A DNA stretch of 64,000 nucleotides from Sipunculus nudus (taxonomy: Eukaryota > Annelida > Sipuncula > Golfingiida > Sipunculidae): NCBI GenBank assembly GCA_026874595.1, contig JAPPUL010000076.1:620001-684000 (forward strand). The letters run 5' to 3'. The translations under genes and the position numbers were made by a program. Positions within the stretch are counted from its first letter, which is position 1; each line of letters opens with the position of its first letter. Of the stretch, positions 1 to 8,498 are shown one piece after another. The notes under the pieces are model-generated. The model worked only from the letters and a program-made list of their open reading frames with translations. It searched no databases and had not been told where the DNA came from.

Positions 1-643
1 AAGTAAGCTTAGCGATAGCGGTTTTGGTTTTAATAAACTTTATATTTTTGTTAAAGATGATATGAGAAATATCATTGGGCTTAATTTTCATAAAATCCTT
101 ATTTCTAAACTGCTTTGTGGTAAACTCTAATCTTTGATTACCATCAATGGAGGTAGAACTTATGGTAAGGATTTTGTTTTTAGAGTTTTTCTGATTAGAG
201 ATAGCATAATAGCTTGTCTCATCGGGGGTCCTATCTCCGATAGTGAGGGAGAAGGTATCCTTGTCATTAGAAGCGGAGAAGGTAGGTTTTTTATTACTTA
301 GTCCAAACTGCTCAAGGTCCTTATCATTTAGCTTAAAGGAGTTATTAGTTTTAAGAGAGAAGAAAGTATTTAACCAACGTCCTACATTGGAGCTATCAAT
401 ATCGATATTTTGATTTTGTTTAATTTTCCAAATATTATTGTTCTTAAAAAGCGAAAGTTTAATGTTATCGGTATTAATATTGATCTTAGATATAGTATTA
501 GAGTGAACGTCAAAAAGAGAAAACTGCTTATTATTATTATTGTTTTTATCCTTTTGCTTAGGTTTATAAGAAAAGAAAGCAATAAAAGCAATAATAATGA
601 AAGCACAAGCCCAAATAATTAATTTAAAAATATCCTTTTTCAT
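1..643 (-). CDS. DUF4340-type membrane-anchored protein (partial, N-terminal part)
   Basis: The open frame starts at the ATG at 643 and runs off the left edge, so only about 214 residues are visible and the C-terminus is missing. One hydrophobic helix (residues about 5-25) is followed by a Lys/Asn-rich linker and an extracytoplasmic domain. The order of features fits DUF4340: a Trp-containing strand (IWKIK), a central leucine helix, then EQFGLSNKKPTF, TIGDRTPD and SYYA. In that family an FGL..P motif is followed by an iGd strand and a yyA strand. DUF4340 proteins often accompany ABC transporters of the GldA/GldG type; the partner, if any, would lie outside the window. Family assignment rests on pattern only and the function is unknown. 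Confidence 0.6.
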   Translation of the reverse strand, partial: MKKDIFKLIIWACAFIIIAFIAFFSYKPKQKDKNNNNNKQFSLFDVHSNTISKININTDNIKLSLFKNNNIWKIKQNQNIDIDSSNVGRWLNTFFSLKTNNSFKLNDKDLEQFGLSNKKPTFSASNDKDTFSLTIGDRTPDETSYYAISNQKNSKNKILTISSTSIDGNQRLEFTTKQFRNKDFMKIKPNDISHIIFNKNIKFIKTKTAIAKLT

Positions 644-680
644 TAAAGCCGTTAAATACCCATATAAATCAAGGAAACAG

Positions 681-725
681 AAGTTAAAATATGTTAAAAT
701 ATGTTAAAATATATTAAAATATATT
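681..725. repeat. 10-bp tandem array (about 4.5 copies)
   Basis: Consecutive 10-base units of the form AWRTTAAAAT (second unit ATGTTAAAAT) run from 681, two of them identical and the others with one or two changes. The array lies about 40 bases upstream of the DUF4340 start codon. It could affect promoter spacing or curvature, which is inference. Confidence 0.85.
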
Positions 726-965
726 GAACAAAGCTCTTCCCCCAGTTCTTAATATGCAAGTTCTTGAGTATGCAAAGAATGAGAAAAGAACTATTTTAAC
801 TAAGACATATAAGAAATACAAAAAAAAGCGTAAAGAGATGACAGAAAAAAAATAAAAGATAGATAATTTATGTAAAAAGAGCTTATTATGGGATAAAAGC
901 GATCAAGGGGAGAAGGTGTTGCGGATGAGTTTTAGGGGTTGGGAAAAAATTATTAGTAAATATTT

Positions 966-1010
966 GAGAGATATTTTGAGAGATATTTTGAGAGATATTT
1001 TGAGAGATAT
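966..1010. repeat. 12-bp tandem array (about 3.8 copies)
   Basis: The unit GAGAGATATTTT is perfectly repeated at 966-977, 978-989 and 990-1001, with a partial fourth copy. It ends about 20 bases before the ATG of the kinase gene. Copy number could alter the leader or promoter of that gene. Confidence 0.9.
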
Positions 1011-1028
1011 AAGGATATAAAAGTATTA

Positions 1029-1961
1029 ATGCTATTAGAATTGGTAAAGGAAGGGATAAGCAAGGTATGCGGTCTTGAAGTAAAAATGCTAAAGGAGCTA
1101 AGAGGTTTAGGGATATCGGCAAGGAGCTATGTAGGGGTAGGGTGTGATGGGGTTAAATATTTCATAAAACTATACGAGCGAGAAAGTCATGAGAAAGTAA
1201 GTTATGAACTTGAGGTGTTAAGATACTTACGAAGTAATGGTTATGAAGTGGTATGCGACATAGGGCATGGGGTATTGCGGATAAACGAGAAACCTCTGGT
1301 AATATTTGAGTATGTAGAGGGAGAATATCCGAAGAGAATAGATAAAGAGATAATAAGAGAGGTGGGAAAATTTCTTGGTAGATTACACAGAGTAGAAGTC
1401 GAATTATTTTCGAAGGAGTTGCGTGAAGGTATAAAGGGGGAGGGATTAGAAAAGAGTTTTTATAAAATGAATGAAGAGGTGTTTAAGAGGTGGGGAGGGA
1501 TGGAGGCAGCTTTAGAAGTAGAGGTAGGATGTATATTGCGCCATAAGTTTATGCTATTAGAAGAGAAAGATGGTTTAGGGAAGAGAGTATTTTTGCATGG
1601 AGATTTATTCCCGGATAATACATATTTTGTAGGGAATAAACTATATAAGGTACTAGATTTTGGAGGATATGCATATGGGCCGATATACTTTGACATAGGG
1701 GTGGTGGTATTGAGTTGGTGCATGGATAGTAAAGGGATAAGAGATGATTTGTATATGGAATTAATGTATGGTTATAATATGAGCGCAAGAAAGCGTATAA
1801 ATTATGAAGATATAGTATTATGGGAGTGGATTAAGCTAAGCGCGCTATATTTTGGACTTAGACGTTATATACTATCCAAAAGCAAAGGAGAGGAAAGACT
1901 TAATGGAAGGAGCTACGAAGAATATATTATGAAGTATAAACAACTGGAGGCAGTTTTTTAA
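1029..1961 (+). CDS. thrB: APH-fold kinase, probable homoserine kinase (ThrB type II)
   Basis: This 310-residue protein has the aminoglycoside-phosphotransferase/choline-kinase fold. The N-lobe has a nucleotide-binding strand pair (GCDGVKYFIKLY) and the hinge VIFEYVEGE. The catalytic loop is HGDLFPDN (about residues 195-202), followed by the metal-binding segment KVLDFGG and the YFDIGVVVLSWC strand and helix. The HGDLFPDN...DF...FDI...W arrangement is closer to ThrB2 homoserine kinases than to drug-resistance phosphotransferases, and the length matches that family (about 310-320). It would phosphorylate L-homoserine for threonine synthesis. No other threonine gene is adjacent, so another small-molecule or sugar kinase of the same fold remains possible. 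Confidence 0.6.
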   Translation: MLLELVKEGISKVCGLEVKMLKELRGLGISARSYVGVGCDGVKYFIKLYERESHEKVSYELEVLRYLRSNGYEVVCDIGHGVLRINEKPLVIFEYVEGEYPKRIDKEIIREVGKFLGRLHRVEVELFSKELREGIKGEGLEKSFYKMNEEVFKRWGGMEAALEVEVGCILRHKFMLLEEKDGLGKRVFLHGDLFPDNTYFVGNKLYKVLDFGGYAYGPIYFDIGVVVLSWCMDSKGIRDDLYMELMYGYNMSARKRINYEDIVLWEWIKLSALYFGLRRYILSKSKGEERLNGRSYEEYIMKYKQLEAVF

Positions 1962-2099
1962 AAAAGTAATTATGAGAATAAAAGAGGTCTTGAATTATGA
2001 GTAATAATTATTATCTTGTAAACAAGTTTATGCTAAAGAATATTATAAAAGCTAGTTATACTAAACAATTAAAAGTAAATAGAAAAAGAAGGAGAATAG

Positions 2100-2723
2100 A
2101 TGTCAGTATATGTACCAACAGTCCATGAGCAATCGAGTCGAGGCGAAAGATATTTTGATTTATATTCAAGACTATTAAAGGATAGGATAGTATTTATTCA
2201 ATCATTTATAAATGAGGTAACAGCAAATATAGTGGTAGGACAATTGTTGTTTTTAGAAGCAGATGATCCTGATAAGGACATATATTTGTATATAAATACG
2301 CCAGGAGGGTCAGTAACAGGAGGTCTTGCAATATATGATACAATACAATATGTAAAGCCGGATGTCCAAACAATATGTATAGGGGAGGCAAGTAGTATGG
2401 GAGCATTACTTTTAGCAAGTGGTGCAAAGGGTAAAAGATATTCTTTGCCGCACTCAAGGATAATGATTCATCAGCCACTTGGCGGGGCAACGGGACAAGC
2501 CACAGATATAGAAATCCAGGCAAACGAGCTTATACGGATAAGGAATATAATAAACGAGATATTGATACGCCACACAGGCAATAGTCTTGAAACGATAGAA
2601 AGAGATACAGACAGAGATTTTTTCATGAGTGCGCGTGAGTCTCAAGAATATGGGATAATAGACACAGTAATAGAAAGGTCTGAGGATACGAGTGATCTTG
2701 AGGCAGCAGCGATAAAGAAGTGA
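2100..2723 (+). CDS. clpP: ATP-dependent Clp protease proteolytic subunit ClpP
   Basis: A 207-residue serine protease that forms the double heptameric barrel of the ClpXP protease. The catalytic triad is visible by alignment to the family: Ser99 in [10 protein letters not shown], His124 in MIHQPLGG and Asp173 in ERDTDRD. The oligomer and handle regions ([19 protein letters not shown]) are intact and the length equals that of E. coli ClpP. A strong ribosome-binding site (AGAAGGAGA) lies just upstream of the ATG at 2100. clpX follows 74 bases downstream, the usual order, so the two are probably co-transcribed. Confidence 0.98.
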   Translation: MSVYVPTVHEQSSRGERYFDLYSRLLKDRIVFIQSFINEVTANIVVGQLLFLEADDPDKDIYLYINTPGGSVTGGLAIYDTIQYVKPDVQTICIGEASSMGALLLASGAKGKRYSLPHSRIMIHQPLGGATGQATDIEIQANELIRIRNIINEILIRHTGNSLETIERDTDRDFFMSARESQEYGIIDTVIERSEDTSDLEAAAIKK

Positions 2724-2797
2724 TCTAATTAAAACAAAAAAAGAACAGATAAAAAAAGAAGGGCTTTAACATAAAGTAGTATAGGCTAGGAGAAGAT

Positions 2798-4147
2798 ATG
2801 AAAAAGGGTGATGGGTTTAAATCGGATTATGAGGCACAATGTTCATTTTGTGGACGTAGTCAAGAGAAAGTAGACAAATTGATAGCAGGCTATGGAGTAT
2901 TTATATGTGATGGGTGTGTTGAAGCTTGTAGAGATATAATTATAGAGAACAAGAGTAAGGGGAGAAAGGAGATAGAAGAGGGAGATATAAAGAAGCCTAA
3001 AGCAATAAAATCGATATTAGATGAATATGTTATATTGCAAGATGAGGCTAAGAAGATTTTATCTGTAGCAGTATATAATCATTTCAAAAGGATATTGTTA
3101 AAACAAGAGAAAATAAAAGCGCGTAGTAAAGGAGGACTAATAGATAAGGTAGAAAAAGATGAAGTTTTGCTTGAGAAAAGCAATATATTGTTAATAGGGA
3201 ATACAGGCACAGGAAAGACTTTGCTAGCCCGGACCTTGGCAAAGATATTAGATGTACCATTTGCGATGGTAGATGCAACGACTTTAACAGAGGCAGGATA
3301 TGTAGGAGAGGATGTTGAGAATATATTATTAAAGTTGATCCAAAACGCAAGTAAGGGAGAGGGGGCTGATATAAAGGAAGCAGTAGCAGATGCAGAGGTT
3401 GGGATAATCTATATAGATGAGATAGACAAGATAGGGAGGAAGACGGAAAACGCCTCAATAACCCGAGATGTATCTGGCGAAGGAGTACAACAAGCATTAT
3501 TAAAGATAATAGAGGGAACAGTAGCATCAGTACCGCCACATGGAGGGAGGAAGCATCCGCACCAAGAATTGTTAAAGATAGATACAACAAATATACTATT
3601 TATAGTGGGGGGGGCATTTATAGGGCTTGATAAGATAATTCAATCTCGTTTAGGAAGGAATACGGTAGGCTTTGTAAGTGGTACTGACAAGGAACGCAAG
3701 GGTAAAGGTAGGTATCGAGGAACGAATAAAGGGAGTAATTCAGCTAGTATATTAAAGTATGTAGTGCCTGACGATTTGGTAAAATATGGCTTGATCCCTG
3801 AGTTTATAGGACGCTTACCTTCTGTAACGTCGCTTGATAATTTAGATAGGAAGGCCTTGGTGCGAATATTGACGGAGCCGAAGAATGCGTTAATAAAGCA
3901 GTATAAGAAGATTTTTGAGATGGAAGGGGTTGAACTTGAGTTTACAGACGAGGCTCTTGATACGATAGGAGAACAGGCTTTAAATCAAAAGACGGGTGCA
4001 CGTGGTCTTAAGTTTATATTAGAAGATGTTATGCTTGAATTAATGTATGAGATACCTTCTTCTGAAGCTAAGAAGGTAGTCATTACAAAAGAGGTGATAG
4101 AAAAAAAAGAGGAGCCTCTTATTATTTGTAATAAAAAATCGGCTTAG
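2798..4147 (+). CDS. clpX: ATP-dependent Clp protease ATP-binding subunit ClpX
   Basis: The AAA+ unfoldase that feeds substrates to ClpP. In order: a C4 zinc-binding dimerisation domain (Cys15, 18, 37, 40), Walker A GNTGTGKT at about 134-141, pore loop GYVG at 167-170, Walker B IYIDEID at about 204-210, RKH pore loop at 251-253, a ClpP-binding tripeptide and sensor-2 region [19 protein letters not shown]. At 449 residues it is slightly longer than E. coli ClpX (424). The ClpP-docking loop reads VGF (about 290-292) rather than the usual IGF/LGF. The gene contains a G8 tract at 3607-3614. It converges on the MlaD-like gene with only 10 bases between them. Confidence 0.98.
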   Translation: MKKGDGFKSDYEAQCSFCGRSQEKVDKLIAGYGVFICDGCVEACRDIIIENKSKGRKEIEEGDIKKPKAIKSILDEYVILQDEAKKILSVAVYNHFKRILLKQEKIKARSKGGLIDKVEKDEVLLEKSNILLIGNTGTGKTLLARTLAKILDVPFAMVDATTLTEAGYVGEDVENILLKLIQNASKGEGADIKEAVADAEVGIIYIDEIDKIGRKTENASITRDVSGEGVQQALLKIIEGTVASVPPHGGRKHPHQELLKIDTTNILFIVGGAFIGLDKIIQSRLGRNTVGFVSGTDKERKGKGRYRGTNKGSNSASILKYVVPDDLVKYGLIPEFIGRLPSVTSLDNLDRKALVRILTEPKNALIKQYKKIFEMEGVELEFTDEALDTIGEQALNQKTGARGLKFILEDVMLELMYEIPSSEAKKVVITKEVIEKKEEPLIICNKKSA

Positions 4148-4157
4148 CTTTTAATGT

Positions 4158-4958
4158 TTAATATGGGCCTTGTTTACCGGCTTGGTTTTTTAATAGAGGA
4201 TGAGTTTTTAGTTCATTTGTAATTTTCTCTATATTGCTTATTATTTGTTTTAAATCCTTGGCCATTTCTTCATCTTTTAATATTCGCCCTATAGGTTTAT
4301 TTACATCATCTATATCTTTTGCTATAGTGTTTATTGTTTTAACAAGTTTATTAGTATTTAGTAACACATTATTTAGCTTGTCTGACGATTCATATAAATT
4401 TGTGATGGCGCTTTGCATTTCTTTACTTTGTAAATGAGTCCTTATCTCCTTTAAGATTACACCCAGATCTTCGATTATTCCTTTATCTATTTTATCCATA
4501 GCTTTGTCTAATTTGTTTATTATTGAATTTATATTCTGAGTACTTTCTGCGTGAAAGAGAGGAATTTCCTTTCCATCTGCTAACTTTGTCGTTTCTCTTT
4601 TTTTATAGGTTTGAGAATCAAAAGATATTAATAGATACTTTTCTCCTAAAAGGCTTGCACTGTTTACCTTGAATTTAGGCTTTTTGGACTTTATTAACTC
4701 GTTTATTGTTTCATCGTAGATTATTATCTTTGCCTCGGCTTTATCTACATTGTGGTATAAATCTAATACCGTTCCTATCCGTATCCCTCCAAATAGCTTT
4801 ACATGTCCTCCTTCAAGTAAATTATCAAGAAAATCAAAACGTACTACATAATGTTTGCCTTCCCTCTCAAAACTTATATCCTTTATGAAGAATATTGCTA
4901 TAAATAAACTGATAAGCGAAAGTAAGAAAGTAATTCCTATCTTTATTTCGTTTTTCAT
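4158..4958 (-). CDS. MCE/MlaD domain protein, phospholipid/lipid transport
   Basis: This 266-residue protein has one N-terminal membrane anchor (about residues 7-25) and an MCE domain (about 35-115: VVRFDFLDNLLEGGHVKLFGGIRIGTV, shown here only as a landmark region at residues 38-64, then SLLGEKYLLISFD). It ends in a long amphipathic helical tail (about 150-255). This is the architecture of MlaD, the periplasmic hexameric ring of the Mla lipid transporter between inner and outer membranes. The usual partners MlaE and MlaF are not adjacent, so it is an orphan MCE gene here, sharing strand and possibly transcript with the upstream cca gene about 100 bases away. Confidence 0.8.
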   Translation of the reverse strand: MKNEIKIGITFLLSLISLFIAIFFIKDISFEREGKHYVVRFDFLDNLLEGGHVKLFGGIRIGTVLDLYHNVDKAEAKIIIYDETINELIKSKKPKFKVNSASLLGEKYLLISFDSQTYKKRETTKLADGKEIPLFHAESTQNINSIINKLDKAMDKIDKGIIEDLGVILKEIRTHLQSKEMQSAITNLYESSDKLNNVLLNTNKLVKTINTIAKDIDDVNKPIGRILKDEEMAKDLKQIISNIEKITNELKTHPLLKNQAGKQGPY

Positions 4959-5057
4959 ACTCTTTTTAACCTTTTTTTGATACTTCCATATAACCTTGAT
5001 AAGTTTCTAAACATTATTTTAAATCTTAAGTACTTAATATAATAACTTCTTTAATAA

Positions 5058-6296
5058 CTATTTTAACTTAAACTTCTTTCTTAGATATAATAAAGCTTCT
5101 TCTTTACTCTTTATAATGCCCGATAATTGCATGTCTTCTATCTCATACAATATATTTTTAAAAAGAGGACTTGGTCTAAATCCAAGTTTTATAAGTTCTT
5201 TCCCATCTATTACATGCTCAGGATATAAATCCTCTTTACGATTATACTCTTTAAGTTTAAGCTTTGCATATCTATAACTACTTAAATCATCCCCCATAAC
5301 CACCTTTAAAGCTCTATACAACTCAAGAGCACATATAAAATATTCTCTTCTTATAAGTCGTTTCAATTTGCTTATGAGAAGTTCCTTTATAGAGTCTATC
5401 TCATCAATATAGCCAAGTACATTATAAATATATTGTTGCTCTTTATTTGTAAGTTTTAAGCCTTTAGTAATATTTAAAATATAATCTTTGCCAAATCTTT
5501 CATATACCTTATATAGCAAGCACGCAAATACTTGCTCAAATGATTCCTTATTTAACTCCTTTAGTACTTTTATTGTATATTCTATCGCCTCTTCTTTATT
5601 TTCTAGCTCGTATATATTTGGTATTAGATTTTTTAGCAAACCTGATTTTGAAAGTAGTGCGACCCCTTTATCTGCATTTTCGCACGTAAGTAGCTTTATA
5701 AGTTCATCGCGTATTCTCTCTTTGCTTACCACTTTTATCTCTTTTGAAAGCAATATTATAGTAGCCCATGTCTTATCTTCTATTTCGTAGTTTAGCAGCG
5801 TTGCAAAGCGTATTGCTCGAAGTAAGCGCAATTTGTCATCTGTAAAGCGTTTTATTGGGTCTCCTATGCACTTTATTTCTTTATTTTCAAGTGATTTATA
5901 CCCTCCTACAAAGTCAAGCAGTCTGTCTTCTATTGGGTCGTAGAGCATACCGTTTATTGTAAAATCTCGCCTTAATACATCTTCTTTTGCGTTTGATGGA
6001 TAGATCTTTGAAGGACGTCGTCCATCGTAATATTTGCCATCTCGACGGAAGGTTGCAACTTCATAATGACGCCCTGATATAACTACTATTACAACCCCAA
6101 ACTGTATCCCAACTTCTATTGTATATTTAAATAACCTTTTTATAGCATCTGGACGTGCACTCGTTGCAATATCTATATCTTTATAGCTCTTACCAAGTAG
6201 TTTGTCCCGTACGCAACCACCAGCAAAATAAGCCTCATAACCACTATCTTGTAACTTTTTTACTATTTTTATTGCTTTATGCTCTATTTGCTCCAT
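5058..6296 (-). CDS. cca: CCA tRNA nucleotidyltransferase / poly(A) polymerase family
   Basis: A 412-residue class II nucleotidyltransferase. The catalytic head has GGCVRD (residues 26-31) followed by the metal-binding DIDIAT pair (Asp40, Asp42). Further family motifs are RRDFTINGML (about 109), and DKLRLLRAIRFA for the neck and nucleotide-selection region. It should build or repair the 3' CCA of tRNAs; the four tRNAs in this window lack a clearly encoded CCA (for example the Thr tRNA ends in T followed by TA), which makes such an enzyme necessary. Poly(A) polymerases share the fold, but the length and lack of a basic C-terminal extension favour CCA-adding activity. Confidence 0.88.
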   Translation of the reverse strand: MEQIEHKAIKIVKKLQDSGYEAYFAGGCVRDKLLGKSYKDIDIATSARPDAIKRLFKYTIEVGIQFGVVIVVISGRHYEVATFRRDGKYYDGRRPSKIYPSNAKEDVLRRDFTINGMLYDPIEDRLLDFVGGYKSLENKEIKCIGDPIKRFTDDKLRLLRAIRFATLLNYEIEDKTWATIILLSKEIKVVSKERIRDELIKLLTCENADKGVALLSKSGLLKNLIPNIYELENKEEAIEYTIKVLKELNKESFEQVFACLLYKVYERFGKDYILNITKGLKLTNKEQQYIYNVLGYIDEIDSIKELLISKLKRLIRREYFICALELYRALKVVMGDDLSSYRYAKLKLKEYNRKEDLYPEHVIDGKELIKLGFRPSPLFKNILYEIEDMQLSGIIKSKEEALLYLRKKFKLK

Positions 6297-6455
6297 ATTC
6301 TTTTGGTTATTTGTTTAACTTATTTTATATGCAATATATTGTCATTGCAATAGTAATATAGTATTTTAATTTATTATCTGTTTTTACTAAATTTATAGTG
6401 TTTTTACTATAATATTTATGTGTTAATATATTAATCTTATTAAAGAAATGTTCTT

Positions 6456-7013
6456 ATGAAAGAAATATTTAAAACTTTTGTTTTAAGCTCTTGTGAAAAA
6501 AGGAATGCATTGGCACATAAAAACTATGACATAAACAAAGCCCCTCATAAAGATGATAATCCGAGTATAGAAAGTATAGAAGAAGGGCATAGTGATAGTT
6601 TAAAAGATAAAGCACAAACTCCTTTTATAGATTTTGACTTTGCTCCCATCGATCATGATGAGCTTCTCTATTCAAAGTCTTATAATAAAGATAATCCTTC
6701 TTCAGAATTAGATAGTCTTGACTCTCTTAATTTGTTCAATTATGAAGATGATGGCCATAACTCAGATTCAAAAGCTTATGATACTTCATTAGAGCCTATT
6801 AAAGATAGTGACTTTAAGGAGGTTGATACTAGCGATTACAATTCTAAAGACTCAGCTCTTAGCCTATCTAATGAAGAGTTAGATAATTTAAGAAGTGTAT
6901 TTAAAACTTTAGATGATTTATTTATTAATTTGCCTGATGACGTTATTAGAGAATTTACTATGTCCTCTATTTATATTCGATATAATAACTTGTTAGATAA
7001 GCTTGGCATATAA
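6456..7013 (+). CDS. Acidic low-complexity protein of unknown function with a conserved-looking C-terminal helical domain
   Basis: I do not recognise a family. The protein (185 residues) has an N-terminal 140 residues rich in Asp, Ser, Glu and Lys, probably disordered, with no signal peptide or membrane segment. The last 45-50 residues are different: predicted helical, with a pattern LxxxFxxLPDDVIxxF followed by SIYIxYxxLLDKLGI. A short helical module of this kind at the tail of an acidic protein suggests an interaction domain. The gene stands alone: cca is divergent upstream and lptF converges 48 bases downstream. The coding sequence uses more C and T than the neighbouring plus-strand housekeeping genes. 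Confidence 0.7.
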   Translation: MKEIFKTFVLSSCEKRNALAHKNYDINKAPHKDDNPSIESIEEGHSDSLKDKAQTPFIDFDFAPIDHDELLYSKSYNKDNPSSELDSLDSLNLFNYEDDGHNSDSKAYDTSLEPIKDSDFKEVDTSDYNSKDSALSLSNEELDNLRSVFKTLDDLFINLPDDVIREFTMSSIYIRYNNLLDKLGI

Positions 7014-7061
7014 ACATTTTTATGATAACCGCTACATTAATATCTACATTAATATCTACAT

Positions 7062-8498
7062 TTATTTGTTATTAAGTATTTTTGTTTTGTTTGTTACTTT
7101 TTTAAAAAATATGTTCAACCTAATGTAAACTTCTATTATAGTATCTTTAATACTGTCTCGTCCACTTAGCTTCAAAGCAAATAATATGCATCCTAGAGGA
7201 TATATTATAAGCGCTGGTAGCCAACCAGCCGTAAACGAAGAGAGTATATTCTGTTTAAATAAAGATTCTGCTACAAAGACTATTACAAAAAATAGCAATA
7301 TTACTATTATGCTAATTCCAAGTCCAAACGTTTTCCCAGCTCGTTTAGAAAAAATACCTAAAGGGCCGCCAAGTATCGCAAAAGCACAGGCCATTGCAGT
7401 AATACATAACTTCCTGTTAAATAAGAACTCTTCATATGCTATATTGTCTTTTGTGCTATTGCTTAGCATGCTCTTTTGTACTTGTTTTATATAACGTTTA
7501 ATTTTTATATTTATTTTCTTACGTGCTCTTCTGTGCTTTAATTGTTGCTTTTTATAACTTTCACTTTTCGTATAAGCCTCTTTTGTTTGCTTATTGAAGT
7601 CTTTATAATCTTGGTCTATTTTGATTTTGTTGACCTTCAATATAGCTATTGAGTGCATTTTATCTAGAGTGCTCATTGTATAGTATGCCTTTTTAGACTC
7701 TATCTCTTGTACGAATTCTGTTAAACTCCATAATAAATGTCCGCCGGGTATCTCTGAAGGATATTCTTGATCTGGAATATATATCGTTTGTTGAGTTATA
7801 AATTGCTCATCAAATGAGGCTTTCTTCTTTTTGACATCTGTTGTATTTAAAGGTTGACTTACTGAATTATAAAGTATTAATGGGAAAACATTGTATTTAT
7901 GATCTTTTGAAAGTATCATACCTTTGGGAGCAAATATTATTCTATCCTCCGTATTATAATTTATTCTTACGTTTTGCAATTCCTGAGTTTTTGGGTCTAC
8001 GCGGTCAACAGTTATACTTATGTTATCGATTGTATTATAGGAATTATTCTTTGCAAGCTCTGAGGTTGGATTTTCATAATATATCTCTATTTTTGATTTT
8101 ATGTATTCCTTTACCCCAGGCGGATATATGTATTCATAAAAGAATAAAGAAAAGGCACTTATAAATACTCCAAATGTTACAACGGGTAAAAATATCTTTA
8201 ATAAACTTACTCCACAAGACCTCATTGCAGTTATTTCACTATCATCAGATAATCTGCCTATTGCAAGTAATGCAGCTATTACAACTGCTATGGGTAGTGT
8301 TATTTGTAGTATTAGAGGTAAGTATAAAACCAAAAGAGCTAAAGCCTTTATTACGGATGCCCCATGTTCTACAGAAATTTTTATTACATAAAAAAGATGT
8401 CCTATAAGTATTACTGACGTTAAAAACCCAAGTCCTATCAAATAGTTTGGGATTATTTCTCTTGTAATGTATCTTATTAGAATAAATCTTTCTCTCAT
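7062..8498 (-). CDS. lptF: LptF/LptG-type lipopolysaccharide export permease
   Basis: A 478-residue member of the YjgP/YjgQ family. It starts with the RYITREIIPNYLIGLG segment and has three N-terminal transmembrane helices (about 15-120), a periplasmic beta-jellyroll (about 130-350) and three C-terminal helices (about 365-460, including RKLCITAMACAFAILGGPLG). With LptG and the LptB ATPase this protein would extract LPS from the inner membrane and pass it to the periplasmic bridge. The ATG directly follows the TAA of lysK (stop 8501-8499, start 8498), so translation is almost certainly coupled. A basic insertion rich in Lys and Arg (about 300-340) is unusual. No second lptF/G gene is in the window. 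Confidence 0.85.
   Translation of the reverse strand: MRERFILIRYITREIIPNYLIGLGFLTSVILIGHLFYVIKISVEHGASVIKALALLVLYLPLILQITLPIAVVIAALLAIGRLSDDSEITAMRSCGVSLLKIFLPVVTFGVFISAFSLFFYEYIYPPGVKEYIKSKIEIYYENPTSELAKNNSYNTIDNISITVDRVDPKTQELQNVRINYNTEDRIIFAPKGMILSKDHKYNVFPLILYNSVSQPLNTTDVKKKKASFDEQFITQQTIYIPDQEYPSEIPGGHLLWSLTEFVQEIESKKAYYTMSTLDKMHSIAILKVNKIKIDQDYKDFNKQTKEAYTKSESYKKQQLKHRRARKKINIKIKRYIKQVQKSMLSNSTKDNIAYEEFLFNRKLCITAMACAFAILGGPLGIFSKRAGKTFGLGISIIVILLFFVIVFVAESLFKQNILSSFTAGWLPALIIYPLGCILFALKLSGRDSIKDTIIEVYIRLNIFFKKVTNKTKILNNK

Larger units (their letters stand above)
644..1028. other. Intergenic region between divergent genes, with two short tandem arrays
   Basis: This 385-base AT-rich stretch separates the DUF4340 gene (minus) from the kinase gene (plus), so both promoters should lie here. 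I see no convincing gene. It holds a 10-bp array at 681-725 and a 12-bp array at 966-1010, described separately. A minus-strand frame that reaches in from the kinase gene is antisense to that gene and is not credible. Confidence 0.6.

Noticed and set aside
1997-2128. 43-codon plus-strand frame overlapping the start of clpP
   Set aside because: It overlaps the clpP start in another frame, is Lys/Arg/Asn rich without a domain, and uses the clpP ribosome site as coding sequence. Likely chance.
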